NCBI GenBank assembly: GCA_036850595.1
Contig: CM072154.1
Span: forward strand, 5,011,010 to 5,075,009
Source: Rhyacichthys aspro
Lineage: Eukaryota > Chordata > Actinopteri > Gobiiformes > Rhyacichthyidae
DNA length: 64,000 nt
Reading direction: 5' to 3'
Every line of letters begins with the position of its first letter. Within the stretch, counting starts at the first letter, position 1. The translations under genes and the position numbers were made by a program. This document shows, piece by piece, positions 24,760-36,690 of the stretch. The notes beneath the pieces were generated by a model. That model did not search any database, was not told the origin of the DNA, and saw only the letters and a list, made by a program, of their open reading frames with translations.

Positions 24760-25443
24760 AAAATTGCAAGAGCTTCATTCACTCGACAAAGACTAGGACC
24801 CCTTCTTTGATCCAAAAGAGTTTCATTCCCAGATGACACTCTGCAAAGGGCAGGACCCCCTACTTGTCCTTAAAGAATTGTATTTACAGGGTACAGTTCT
24901 AAAAGGGAAGGCCCCCTCCTTCTACCAAAAGAGAGGGTCTGTTGACAAGATTTTTGTTTCTACGCAGTGACCAGAGAGAAGAAAGTCAGAAGAAAACAGA
25001 GGACAGAACAAAAAAGTCTGGGACAGCTTCTGTGGATCCAAAGAGTTTCATTGACAGAGGACAATCCAACAAGGAGCGTAGTCCCTCTTTGTACCCAAAA
25101 AGAGGGTCCTTGTGCACGACTATGTTGTTTTCAAAGAGTTATATTCACAGAGGGCACACAGAAAGTCCACTGTCTTGGAGCTGGGTGGCAAGGACGCAGT
25201 GCTAAGGTATCCTAGAACCATAAGAGACTTGGATCAGATGTATGATGCACTTCTTAGAACTTATGGAGACATAGAGGAAGCTGAGAAGATCCTGAGTGGC
25301 CAGCTATTATGTTCCTTCTGGAGAACTGAGCAAGACTGTCAAGTTTTGTCAAAGGACCCTGGAGTTGGGATGAGTTGGAGGACATTATCGGACGTGAAGA
25401 AAGGGAGGAAGGGGAGTAGTTATCAATACATAGATGTGTTATA
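24760..25443 (+). pseudogene. Decayed reading frame with 19-residue tandem repeats
   Basis: One plus-strand frame carries a protein repeat of 57 bp (19 codons). Units start at about 24797 (DPFFDPKEFHSQMTLCKGQ), 24854 (DPLLVLKELYLQGTVLKGK), 24911 (APSFYQKRGS...), 25022 (DSFCGSKEFH, stop, QRTIQQGA), 25079 and 25118 (DYVVFKELYSQ). A partial unit lies just upstream (LQELHS at about 24764). The core is P/S-K-E-[FL]-[HY]-x-Q. The same frame is broken by stops at 24794, 24968, 25052 and 25079, then stays open from 25082 to a stop at 25441-25443. Its C-terminal part reads DLDQMYDALLRTYGDIEEAE and LSGQLLCSFWRTEQDC, helical in character and loosely like the end of a capsid-type (Gag-like) domain. That resemblance is weak. 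The region 24965-25010 between units is lysine- and glutamate-rich. A chance non-coding minisatellite is the main alternative. Confidence 0.5.
24797..25160 (+). repeat. Degenerate 57-bp tandem repeat
   Basis: The DNA motif [CC]AAAGAGTTTCATT-type words recurs at 24814, 24871, 24928, 25040, 25097 and 25133. The first three and the fourth-to-fifth are 57 bp apart, and the last spacing is shortened. The G-G-A-C-C-C-C box recurs at 24796, 24853 and, as AAGGCCCCC, at 24908. The array is interrupted at about 24963-25021. Confidence 0.7.
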
Positions 25444-26339
25444 GTTCTTCAATGTCAAAAAAATTGTTAAGGGTTTCCTGTGAAAAATAGTAACCCTAAC
25501 GTTTGGACAAGGGTGAGAAATGTGTTATACAGACACCATGCACTTACTTTGTATGGAAAAAAATTAAATAAATAAATAATCAATAACATTTTGTCACATT
25601 TTTATATAATAACTATCATCAAGAGTAGTTCCTTGTGGGTAAATCTACATCATCTACATCTCCAATTTAAATGTTGAGTAAATCACCTCCATTTCATGAA
25701 GACTCTGAGATTTCCATTACAGAGACAGCTGGGTCTGATGGTTGTTTGTTTATTTTCTAAAAGCAAACTGTGTGTGATCTATTTTCAAAGTGTTTTCAAA
25801 ATCACTGCACATTTTCCAAGCCTGGCCAGCCTTAACCCATTCACTCTGGGTTGTCAAAAGAGCCTTGAAGCCATTCCTTTCACTGCAATTTCCTATTTTT
25901 AGACCAATCGTGAGCCCTTTATCTAAGATCGGGCAGTGTGCGTCTCTTAGTATTGCCCCCTGGTAAAGCAGCTCAAATCCTCAGAGACCAGGTTCTGTGT
26001 ATGGAACAGAAAAAGGATGGCTGACCAAGCTAAATCTTTCCTACAACAAATTCAAAATAATGATATAATATAGATTTATGATATTCCCTGCTTACTTTCC
26101 GTGCAAAAGTCTCTTCTTTCCTCAATATCTCACCAAAGTTTATGAGCTGAGGTGTGAGCCGGCACGTCATTATTTCAGACTTAAATAAATCCATCCTGTT
26201 AGTTAACCATCAGAGGCCTATTAGCTCCTGTCATCACCTTGTGTTCAGATTTATCTGCTACCACTGCCTCGTCACAGTGTCTCTGTTACTATCTAAGCCG
26301 ATAATGAAATATCACATCTTTTTTTATGCCTCCACTCTA
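25444..26339. other. Non-coding interval
   Basis: AT-rich DNA with an AAAT-type simple stretch near 25560-25580. No feature recognised. Confidence 0.5.
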
Positions 26340-26720
26340 ATCCTGTCATAGTTGTGAGGCCACGCAAGACCAAGGAGAGCGCTAGGACCTGGCACTTATC
26401 ACTCCAGACGCTCATCATTGGAGCCTTCTATTTGTCAGGAGACTCAATCAATGTGTAATTACCGCGGATGGGCTATCATAAAAGACAATGCCAGAAGAGC
26501 TCTCAAGGTTATCACTCTAATTGTGTTATTTATAAATATGAAACGGTAGTAAATGCAGCTGCCACAGTGGATGAAGCTGACGCATGATGAACATGATATA
26601 TTTCCAATTTGCAGTGTGAGATCACCGCGGACAGGTCGATGCAGCTAAGAGGTTTTCACACTCGGCTAATAATACTGATAATATGGGCTTGTGCTTGAAT
26701 TGAGCTCTCAGCTCAAAAAG
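26340..26720. promoter_or_regulatory. Candidate conserved non-coding element
   Basis: A dense island with ACTCAATCAATGTGTAATTACCGCGG (26443-26466), a CTAATTGTG core, TATTTATAAATATG, GCAGCTGCC (E-box type) and CACTCGGCTAATAATACTGATAAT. There are no long frames and no repeat words. Its composition and site density are typical of developmental enhancers. Conservation was not tested. Confidence 0.4.
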
Positions 26721-26869
26721 ATGAGAGCTCTGTATTCTGTCAATGAAACTTGACACTTGAGTAGTTTGAAACTTAATAAGATCTGAATTAAAACAATGAA
26801 TCAGGGTTCAAGAGGTTTAGGTCACATGCCACTGAATGACTGTGCTAAAAGGCAACGTTAACACAGAAC

Positions 26870-27320
26870 TGGGCAATATGGCAAAAAATGTTATCTCAGT
26901 ATTTGTTCCATATTGATTGATATCAATATTTTTTTGAAACTTTGTTAAGTTACTAAAATATAAACATTAACTAAAAATAACAAAATAAAATGTTTTTTAA
27001 ATAAAAAAAAAAAAAAAGCACATCTAATGTATAAAAAACATTTTTGGAAAAAAATAAAATGAATCCTCAGGGTTCATGAGTAGTCATCAGTCTATTCCTC
27101 TCTGCTACAACTCCAGCTACAGCAACAGCAGGTATAAAGAGGCAGGACTTATGTTTAAAGACGCTGGACTAAAGAGTCACTTTAAGAGTTGTTTGGCTTT
27201 TAACCAATCACATGGAACATTGACAATAATAATAAAAATCTGTGCACCACAATTTCACGTTCTAATTGAATTTAATGATGCCCCATCAGTCCGTGGATGT
27301 GCACCTCCCCAATACTACAC
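26870..27320. mobile_element. Possible MITE-like repeat
   Basis: It begins ACTGGGCAATATGGCAAAAAATG and continues with TATTGATTGATATCAATAT, then an A-rich middle. The start resembles the GGGCGATATGGC...ATATCGATAT repeats common in fish. The far end near 27310 (CCCCAATACTACACTG) may be the other terminus, but no target duplication was found. Confidence 0.33.
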
Positions 27321-28079
27321 TGTATTCACTTTGGGTTTTGGGCAACGGCCTTAAAAGAACACACACTGCTCAGTTACTCGTATTTTGACTAAGACCAGAA
27401 TTTAATAATTCTTTCCAGAATTGTTCTGTAAATTGTATTTTTTCTCAGGTTTTTCTGGAGAAGCCTGCTCTTTTCCTGTGATGATAAACCTTAAGAATCA
27501 TCCTGAAGGTGACAACACTTACACATTTCATACTGTAACATACCTTCTTACAGTTAATTTGGTTCAATTCAGTTTAAAAATTTGGTTGATTTAATAAAGA
27601 TTATTTTGTGTTAAACTTTTTTTCTGCCTGGTTTCCTCCATTGTTTATGATCTTTTGAGCCAGGGTTGCAGGTGTATTGGTACATATTACATTTTTTGTT
27701 ACTGAATTTTATACATATATAGTGTTCCTCTGTATAGCATTTCTCTGTTTTTATCAATGGCTAGTTGTGAATTTGATGCTTTTGTAGTCCATAAATTGGT
27801 TTATGGCCAGCATGGGGAACCAGCGGAGCCTCCTGGAAGTGCTGTGATGTGGGCTCTCTTGTGCCCTAAAGGAACCTTGTACAGCACATACATCATTAAA
27901 ACACATTAGAATCAAAGACATACATACATAAGGCCAATCCAAAGTGCTACATTTGTGTTGTTTTACCCCAAATTTCCTTTCATGCTAATCATATATCTTC
28001 TACCTAGATGCAGTTTTTGTTTGGTTTGTTAAAAGTTACATAGGTCAGTGAGTTATTGCCAATCCATATCTCTCTCTTA
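27321..28079. other. Non-coding interval
   Basis: AT-rich, no recognised feature. Confidence 0.5.
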
Positions 28080-28270
28080 TCACAACAAAGAGCTGAAAAT
28101 GAAATTATCCGAGCCCAGAGAGCAACATCTGACCCAAAACAAAATGACATTTTAGAGCAAAGGTCACGTCAAATTTCCGGAAAAGCCACGTCCAGTGCTG
28201 AAACCCGTCTGTGACTTTAATCTGACACGTCAGCTCTGGGTTGAAGGCCACGGCACTGTTAGCAGAGATG
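28080..28270. promoter_or_regulatory. Candidate conserved non-coding element
   Basis: A compact island with AAAGGTCACGTCAAATTTCC (nuclear-receptor/E-box-like AGGTCACGT), CTTTAATCTGACACGTCAGC and GAAATTATCCGAG. Clean composition in an AT-rich neighbourhood. Inference only. Confidence 0.3.
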
Positions 28271-28892
28271 TCACACTCGATTCACTAAAACGCTCCAGCC
28301 CACACGCAAAATGATGCACACACAGGTTTTCATACACTGGATCACAGAGTGGGAGAAGCAAAGATATATGGCCTTTACAACCAATGTAAACCACTCAGAC
28401 ATTTCTTGTTCACATTTGTTTAAAAGCATAAGGTAATATCTTTGAGTCAAATTCATTTTAAAACTTATCATGAGCATTGACATGATAACTACTAAGAGGT
28501 TTAACACTAGATTAGTCACAATGTTCTCTAAAGGCACATTTCACCGACAGTTAGAGGTGAGTTTTATTCAAAAGTTTACTAAATGCCAAAGTCTAAGTGC
28601 CTTATAACTATGTTTCTTTTCCTACACTACACTGTCACAAATTCAGACTAGAATGTATTTATTTTTGATGACTTACTGACACTAATAAGAACAGTGATGC
28701 TAAGAAGAACTTCATGTCTGGCTTGAGAGTCTCTTTAGAGAAAGGGACTGGAGCCTTTCCCTCCTGCTTTGTCCTGAATGAGCCGACTCCTTTGCAGCGA
28801 TGGTGACGAATGTCCTAATATTGCTACTACATTCAAGTCTAAACAAGCTGTGAAGAGTATGAGGTTAAGGCACTTCATGCTCCTATTTTTGA
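28271..28892. other. Non-coding interval
   Basis: No recognised feature. The 88-codon minus frame at 28271-28537 has no family motif. Confidence 0.45.
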
Positions 28893-29000
28893 CCTATTCA
28901 CCTACACATGCATGTCTTTGGACAGTGGCAGAACGCAAGAGAGAACCCACGGTAACACGGTGAGGACAAAGAGACTCAGACTGGACCCCGGGTCAGACTT
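28893..29000 (-). mobile_element. SINE core fragment, antisense
   Basis: The minus strand reads GTGTTACCGTGGGTTCTCTC and CTGTCCAAAGACATGCATG. These match, in order, the body of the SINE inserted at 3473-3912 (GTGTCACCGTGGGTTCTCTC and CCAAAGACATGCATG). Head and tail are missing and divergence is high, so this is an older, truncated copy of the same or a sister family. Confidence 0.65.
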
Positions 29001-29204
29001 TGGACATGTCTGCTTTACAAAAACTGTTAGATTTGTTTTTAACAGTGTCAGTTCTTGACACAATACTGATGGACTTCAAAACTATTGTATCGTTTACCAT
29101 TTGTAGATAAATGATGCTATGACGCATAATATTTTAATCTTTTTCTTCATAGCCATCAAGCCGAATGTGTGTTGCATGATGCATTTTAGCTGGTGTAGCT
29201 GTTT

Positions 29205-29985
29205 TGGTGACTGATCTCAGTTTAGCAGTCTTTGATGAGGAATCACTGGATCTAAAACCATCCATTTGTAAATCTGTTCTACAAGAGCGAGGGGTTCCTC
29301 CTTATTTCATTCGGGTCCTCCATTTTTGGTATACAAACCAAACAATGCAAGTCAGATGGGGAAATACAACGTCAGATCCTTTCCTAGTGACAAATGGGGT
29401 AAAACAAGGTGGGATTTGTCACCCATGATCTTCAACCTTTACATGGACGATCTCTTAAAAAGACTTGAAGACTATAAAACTGGCTGTATGGTGGGCTCAT
29501 TAACCATCTTCTTTATGCAGATAATTTAGTCATCATGTCCCCCTATTCTGCTGGACTTAAGGAACTGCTCAGTGTCTGTTCAGAATATGGGCAACAATTT
29601 GACATAAAGTTTAATACAAAAAAGAGTCTATAATATGATTATTCGGACAAAGAAGGATAGGACAAAGACATTCACCCTCTTCACTCTGTCAGATAATGTA
29701 TTAAGGTTAAATTTCTCGGTCATATTATTAGAAATGACCTTAGTGATGATGACATTATTGTAAATTGTATGCACAAACCAACATGGTGGCACGCAAATTC
29801 CACATGTCTTCTGTTAATGTTAAAGTTGCTTTGTTTAAAGCCTATTGTACACTGCTGTACACTGCCCACTGCCCACTTTCAGACATGGCTTAACTGTTGA
29901 TTTTTTTTTCATTGTCATTTGGAATTTATATGTGATTTTTTTTTGGGGGGGAGTGCCATTTGTCTGAAATAAATGAAATGAAAAA
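29205..29985 (+). mobile_element. Broken LINE reverse transcriptase fragment
   Basis: A non-LTR retrotransposon piece covering the middle to end of the reverse transcriptase. The first frame has GVPPYFIRVLHFWYTNQ and VTNGVKQGGI (29280-29420). At about 29415 the frame shifts: the expected LSPMIFNLYMDDLLKR continues in the next frame. A third frame has LLYADNLVIMSP with the catalytic box changed from YADD to YADN, then LLSVCSEYGQQFDIKF. The later C-terminal part (HANSTC...YTAH-like, to about 29890) is also frameshifted. The end, TTGTCTGAAATAAATGAAATG, is a plausible 3' terminus. The 5' part is missing. It cannot be active. Confidence 0.8.
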
Positions 29986-29999
29986 TACGAAATCTTGTG

Positions 30000-30240
30000 T
30001 ATGAATTTTTAATGCGACTAGAGGACTCAAAAAATGAAATAATTGTTGTTTTAATAATGCCTCAAAAAAGTAGCATCACATACACTTCTTGTTATTGGAG
30101 GCACTGGAGAAAGTATCTGTATGGACTATAGAGTAATTAGTCTCTATTTTTTGTGTATGTTGTGTGTTGTTTTTCAATTTTACATGGACCAAATTGAGTC
30201 TGAAATAAAGATTGATTGATTGATTGATTGATTGATTGAC
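30000..30240 (+). mobile_element. LINE 3' tail with (ATTG)n
   Basis: The 3' end word GTCTGAAATAAAG at 30198-30210 is followed directly by seven ATTG units (30211-30239). Short 4-bp tails of this kind are typical of CR1/L2-like LINE insertions. Only the UTR remains. It may belong to a second insertion placed after the element at 29205-29985. Confidence 0.5.
30211..30239. repeat. (ATTG)n microsatellite
   Basis: Seven units that tail the LINE fragment. Confidence 0.95.
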
Positions 30241-30539
30241 TGTTCCCCCTGTTGGTGTTACTTGATGTTCTGTACAAGCCCAGCCCAACATAGTCTCAAG
30301 ACGCTAAAGACTATGTTGTGCTGGATTTAATTTCCTTACTTCTTTACAATCTCACCAACATTTCCATCTGTCATTATTGTCTTGTCTTATTGTCTTCTGG
30401 TGGCTAATGCCCTTTTTTTCAATGTAAACACATTGCAGTCTGCTTAGACAATACCCTCTGTTGTAAATGTGCAAACGCAGCTCATGTAGAACAAAAAAAT
30501 AAAAGCTTCTGCAGTCAATTTATTAAAAGCACAGAGCAC

Positions 30540-31320
30540 ATTAAACTTCCCACTTTATTATCAGCGGGAAATTTGTGCTCAAGGTGAAACCATCCTTTTG
30601 CCATTCATCTTTCCATCTCTTCCCTCGAGGCTGGACTAGATCAAGCAGGAGAAAAGTGGAAAACGGAGAGAACACGAGAAGCTACAAGGGGGTGAAAAAG
30701 GAGAAGTGCCCGAAGACTGCATATCCGTTACAAAGGCGAGCCATTGATTCAGGGATGGGGAATTAATGAAGTCTCGGACGGATATGACAGTACAGTGTCA
30801 GACGCTCAAGAGTTATGCAGGCCGTCGGGCTCCGGCAGCCATTAGCTTACAGATAGTGTGTGTCTGAGGATGACAAAAGAACAAGCAGGACGAGTTAAAA
30901 AGCGATTCATAAACTAAAGCGAAAACCCAATCTCCTGCGATGATGCATCTTTAGACATGGCTTTTTGTAACGGCTTTGCTTTTTTTTGGGGCCCGTCTTA
31001 TCTCAAACAAATCCGCGGCGTTTCATTTTCCGACGAGTCACAGTTGTTATAAATCAAATGTGTCTGCAAAGAGTCTGCTTTATCTCAATCAAATTATTCT
31101 TTATCGCGATGTTTCAGAGGACACAAAATATCTCTGTTATTGCTTTACAAATACGCCTTCAAAGCCTCCACCAGTGTGAACTCCCGTTGTGTGTTTTTCA
31201 TCTACAAATGGGCGCGTCACACTCAGTTACTGGCCGGAAGATAAATACCAGCACAAAGCCTTGCAGCGGGGCAGTGTGCAAACCAGATCTGAAGTGACAA
31301 TGGTTGAAGGCAGATGCATG
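30540..31320. promoter_or_regulatory. Candidate conserved non-coding element cluster
   Basis: The island has ATCAGCGGGAAATTTG, CATTGATTCAGGGATGGGGAATTAATG (30743-30769), GCGATTCATAAACTAAAGCG and GTCTTATCTCAAAC. Frames on the plus strand overlap (for example 30976-31179 and 30986-31297) with no domain content. It is one of the longest repeat-free stretches of balanced composition in the window. Function is inferred. Confidence 0.35.
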
Positions 31321-33159
31321 GGAAAAACGGAAGCTGGAGAAGAAATGAGATTCATTAAAAATTCACAAATGCAAAGAGAATAATACCCCTCCACTGTTTT
31401 GATTTCTTTTTTCTGATATTAATGCCACTGTTTCCTTAATGTGTTCTGGTTAAATGATGAAATATCAGAGCTGTCAAAGAGTCTCATACAACTGGCATTT
31501 AAAAGATGATGATATATATTTTCTAAATGAGATACTGAAATAGAAAGTATTTTGGCCCACGTGACAACACAAAAATCGGTATGTTAAGCCTTTAAATTCA
31601 TTTATAAGTTAAGTCTTGTATGTTTAAAAGAGTAACCATAATATCCTATCACTGTATTATGTTGGCTGCTGTGTTGTTTCGCATTAGCAGATGGAAGCTA
31701 CAGCTATAGCATCCACATATTTCTGTTAATGTGTGTTACTTTACCTAATATGGATTTGTATAATGTCTACCTTGTAGGTTCGGGAGATCTCAGTTTAACA
31801 GAAGCACTGTGGGTATCATCTGGCTCCTCAGTGTGGTGTTATCTGGCATTTGTTTAAGTTCAGCAAAATGTAGTGCAAAGAATCCAGTCATTTATAGCCT
31901 GTAGCCTTTAGCTGGTGTAGCCCAAATACTCATATAAACAGAGCAGCGAAATATCAAGCCATTCACTTATAATCTCTACCCTTTCACTGACAGCACACAC
32001 CTGTCGTTTGTTGGTTTCCATTTGCCATCTCTCTTCAAGACATTTTTGAGGAGAGGGCAATTAAACAGGCCAGAGAATAGCAAATGATGATGATCAATTC
32101 GACCTGATGCCCTCGGGTAAAAGGTACGGGATACCAAATTGTCAACTGAATCGGGATAAGCATTCACTTATTCCTCTTTCAGTTTCATTGATGAATCGAA
32201 ACCGAAAATCGAAGTGAAATCGAAGTGTTGTAAATTATTTAACTTATACTTATTATACTTTTTCTTTGGAATATGTGCAATAGATCTCGGATCATCAGGT
32301 GTCTGGATGAATTGTTGTATGTATTTTTATAATGATTGTCTGCTACAAATGAATTTATTGGTAATGTTTGGCTGTTGTCTGTCTAAGACAAATTTCTCCT
32401 TTCTTGTCTTGTAAAAATCTTGATCATAGTAGAACTCCTCTTGGATTATTAATAATTGTTTATCTGAAATTGGGCTAGTTTTATGTGATGTTCTGTTTCT
32501 CTGGTTGGTTGTATGTGTATTCTTTTGTTTGTACTGCCCACTGAAAATCCCACCTAAACTCACTGAGATTATACTATTTCTATGTATAGAACAGAAAAGG
32601 AAGTATAATGGTTGGACAAGCTACGAATTCAATAATTAACTGTCAGGCGACTGAGTTGTTAGGGATTTGTTTGGTGTGATCCGCGCACAACAATAAGTAA
32701 AAAAAAAAAAAAAAGCATAAATATTAATAAACCCAATCAAACTTAAATAAATAAATTAAATGAAGTAATAGATAAAGAGGCCATTTACAATAAAAGTATT
32801 CAGCCACCTAACAACACAAACCACAACAATCCTCAACACATAAACCACACAAAAACATATACTCTACAGAACTACTAGATAAAGTACCAACAACAATAAA
32901 ATATCAAAACATAACTGGTCTAAAGTGCAAGTTCTAAGGTGTTAAGAAGGCGGACAGCGCTGGGATATTTACTGGTTTGGTTTAAAAAATAAAAGCGTCA
33001 AAGTTCCTGACTCCTTTATCCGAAATCCAACACCTTTCTCCAAATAATGAAGCACTCCATTTTCTTTATAGATGAACATGAGAGTCCATCAGGGCAGTCA
33101 GTCATCATTTTGAGGCAATATCTCCTCCACTTTATCACCGGTGAATACCAGCTCTGATT
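31321..33159. other. Non-coding interval
   Basis: AT-rich, with an A run at 32700-32715 and AAAT-type simple repeats after it. The T-rich stretch 32210-32580 could be an old LINE tail, but no diagnostic words are left. Confidence 0.45.
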
Positions 33160-33570
33160 TCGACTCGGGAACAATTTCAAGGAAGTTTGCTAACGCTCTA
33201 ATCTCGGTCGAGATGAAAAAATGTCAATATTCATTCCTGTCTGTCGAGACTCTCTATGACACCTGAGATTCCGCCGAGTCTGGGAGCGACGCACACAAAG
33301 CGAACCTCCACACACCGATCTCCTTACGCGAAAAAGCTCATCACGGCGAAGGTGGCGGCGCTGATTATCTGGAGGTATTCCTGTCTGACCTGGATTTGAG
33401 GGTTATTAAGGTGAAGTGGCCCACCGTTTCCCCTCCTTCGATCCCCCACTTTCCCGCCTTTCTCACTGTCATCACAAGCCATTAATGCCCAGGCATAGCT
33501 CCGGCCGCATCTAAATGTTTCATTACGGCAAGAGTGGAGATACCAATTTCGTTGGCCGTCTCTCGTCACT
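33160..33570. promoter_or_regulatory. Candidate conserved non-coding element
   Basis: CpG-containing island with GCTCATCACGGCGAAGG, GCTGATTATCTGGAGG, GGTTATTAAGGTG and CAAGCCATTAATGCCC (33476-33491), the latter with homeodomain-type ATTA cores. It has GATA-type words (ATTATC). Repeat-free. Function is inferred. Confidence 0.38.
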
Positions 33571-36500
33571 TCTCCGCCGCCTCTTCAAGCGCTCCCTCCA
33601 TCTTTCCGTCCGTTCCTCCCTCCATCTCTCCATCCTGCACTGTGGGAGCAGAGCAAAGCATGACAAATTGAAATAAATGAGAGAGGAGAACAAGGTGGTG
33701 CAGGGACAATGCCATAGCGGCTAGCTCCACCTTTGGTCGATGGGGGGAAAAAAAACCTTTTGAAGAGGTTCAGAAAGGTTCGAAGGATAAGAAAATAAAT
33801 GTCAGAAAATATAGAACATAATCCGAGCATTATTCTAATTTCAAAAGCAGTTGTCCCCTTCTGGTTCACTGTTTGATGCCCCTCTTCAAATGCAAGTAAT
33901 GAGTGGCACTAATTGGTTGCTGTTATTGACCTCCGCGGCTCTTCGTTTCTCCATTTTGGATTTGTATGCATGTGTTGGAACCATAGGTTGCGGCACAGGT
34001 TATGCACATTCTGTTCTCCCGTCTTATTCTGTCCAAATCGCAAAGTGCTCTTAACAATATTTTGCAATGTAATGTGACAAATTGGGCCGACCCTGTCACA
34101 AAAGAAGAGATAGGCAATAATGGGGTCTAGTCGGAAAAATTCAGCGGTCAGCCACAACCGTCAACCCTGTTAACGCATTAGGGAACTTAAGAAGGGGTAG
34201 ATTTGTTTGTTTTTATGTTTTTTTCTGATGAGATTGTAATTAATAGCAATAGCAGTGGTTGCTTTCTTATCAAATTGAAGTCCTTTATACAAATTTCATG
34301 AACTATACGTGAAAAGAAGCTGTTAAAATGTAGCACAGCGATATAATGCAGCGCTAAATGTTGGAGATGGGAAGTAGATTTTTTTTTTAATGTGTACAAC
34401 CTTTTAATGTCATTGTGTTGCATAAACTATAAAGACATGGTCCTCAGTGAAAAGGATCATTTGGTCCTAGACAGCTATTGGCCTCTGGCATCGCACAGTA
34501 AGTGGAACTATTTTGTTTTACTTTTTCATTTTCTGTGAGTTTTTCTGTTTACTCTAACTTTGTTTTGTTGTTGTTGGGTTAAGAACAATGCCTGAAGTTT
34601 TCTAATTCCTTTTTTTCTATTTTATAGTGGGAGTGGACACTTTGAACGGACTCGATATTAACTTTAAAGGTCACATATGTGAGTTGCATTTGGTTGTTTA
34701 GCAAACACCGGTATTTCAAACATTTTGAGTTAAATCAGCGCTCCTGCCTCATGAGATTTTAAAGTCACACAAGGTAAACAGAAAACTTAATTTCACTTTA
34801 GTATTTGTCATTTGGTCAAATCAAATACTGTTTTTTTTTTGTTTTTTTTTTTTTAACTTACAAGTTAAAAATTCTTACATTAACGCAAAGCTAGGGCTCT
34901 ATGTAAAGTTTAGTTCAGTGTTTTTTATTCTAATGTATACTTCTAGAGGAACTAACACCTTCCAGCACACATCACAATTGAGATTCTTCCATTTCAGAGC
35001 TAATTAACACAAGTTAGCCAGTTTGCTTTTGGGAGAATTCATGTTATTTGATTTATTTTTGTCAAACCTGTAAAACAGCCCTCTTTCACCTAATGACAGG
35101 TGCAGAGCTCTCATTTTACTTGCTTTGTTTTCCACGCAGGAATGACACCAGGCTAACGTATTCAGTGTTAAGAATGGTGAGACTTGAGGGAGGTGTATTT
35201 TTAGATCTACAGGAGGAGCTAGATTGTGTATAACAATGTACCTCCAACTTCTGTTCTCCAACTGTTGCATTATTTCATTCTTTTATTATGTTAGAGCTGT
35301 GATTATTTTTCTAGGTAAAACTAAACATCGGTTATAGTCCCTCAGTCTACCTATCTTTACCCAATTTATCCTTAAAACATTCAACTGTAAGTATTTCTCA
35401 AATGGATTATTGTCTTATGGTGTGGTCTGGTGCCTCAAAGAATCTCAACTGAGGCCACCCCTTTGAAAACCACCAGCCAATTACATTCCTTACATTCTAA
35501 CCTTAAGAAAAGTATTATAAATAGTACATTTTCTGTAGTTTTATTTAAAATGTACCCACAAGCTGATTAGTAGATGCATTAAAGTTTATTTCATTCAGCG
35601 TGCAGTTGACTCACTTTGATCTTATAATATCTTATTGTTCATTCTGTGAGACATAAACCAGACAATGAAACTGAATGGACCTGGTAAAACATCGAGAAGA
35701 AAGGAGTTTTGCCCCATGTCAGACTAAAACCTGAAACGTGCACATGAACTTTTTCACTGCTGATAAAATGTGTTAAGGTGCTGTGGTAATGATGAAAGGC
35801 TCAATTAAAACAAATTTAACATGTGTTTCCCAGGAAATAAAGCTTGTGTTTATGACTAAAGACACAATGTGGTTGAGTTGGAGAGATTCTGGAGACAATA
35901 TCAACAATGTATAAAAACAGGTTCAGTTCATTAGAAACTACTAACTGAAGATGAGCACTGCTGCCCTAGGGCTAGACCACTGGGGCCACAGAATAATGCC
36001 CTTCCCCCCTCTAGTCTCTTTTTTTTCCATTTTCATTTCAACATCAGTTTACATTTGTACTGAGTTCACTGCAATTCTTCCAGTTTTTGTTTTTGCAAAT
36101 GTTCATTCCACAGATCCCAGTGATTATTGTCTGTGATTTAGTGATTAAGATCCATGTTGATCCATAAAAAATCAGGACAATATGATGAAAAGTGAGCTTA
36201 CAATGCACCACTCAAATGTGACCAATATTCCTGTACACAACTGACTAGAGTAGAGTAGAATCTCAGTGAATGAAATACAGCCCATCACTGTGAAACACTT
36301 GTCTGAGGATGCCCTTCAAAGTATATGTCACTTTAAACCTTCCCAGAGTTACCCAGAGTTCAGCCTGTCCACTGCCAAGAGGATATGTTGGGCCTGGAGT
36401 GTTGCTCTTTATATATATCATCAGGGGCAGTGAATCACAATGTGTCCCTCTGTCCCACTCTGCCACTGGGGGAGTTGACGCTGATGCAGATGTCCACCCT

Positions 36501-36594
36501 GACGTCAGACATCCCAGTGATTATTGGACCTTAGCCTGGACCATCTGTGATCCTGGCCCTACCCACAGACCCACCCTGACCTTCATCTATTCAG
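33571..36594. other. Non-coding interval
   Basis: No gene recognised. There are T runs near 34380 and 34830-34853. Frames below 100 codons lack motifs. Confidence 0.5.
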
Positions 36595-36595
36595 T

Positions 36596-36690
36596 TGGCT
36601 GTATCCAGTCCAATCCACTTCATTTATAAAGCACATTTTACAAAGAAAGTTTCCAAAGTCCTGCACACAGTAACATTAAAAAAGCACATC
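36596..36690. mobile_element. Possible retrotransposon tail fragment
   Basis: CCAATCCACTTCATTTATAAAGCACATTT followed by CCAAAGTCCTGCACA resembles the CCACTTTATTTATATAGCAC...CAAAGTGCTGCACA repeat tail common in fish. A short match from memory. Confidence 0.4.
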
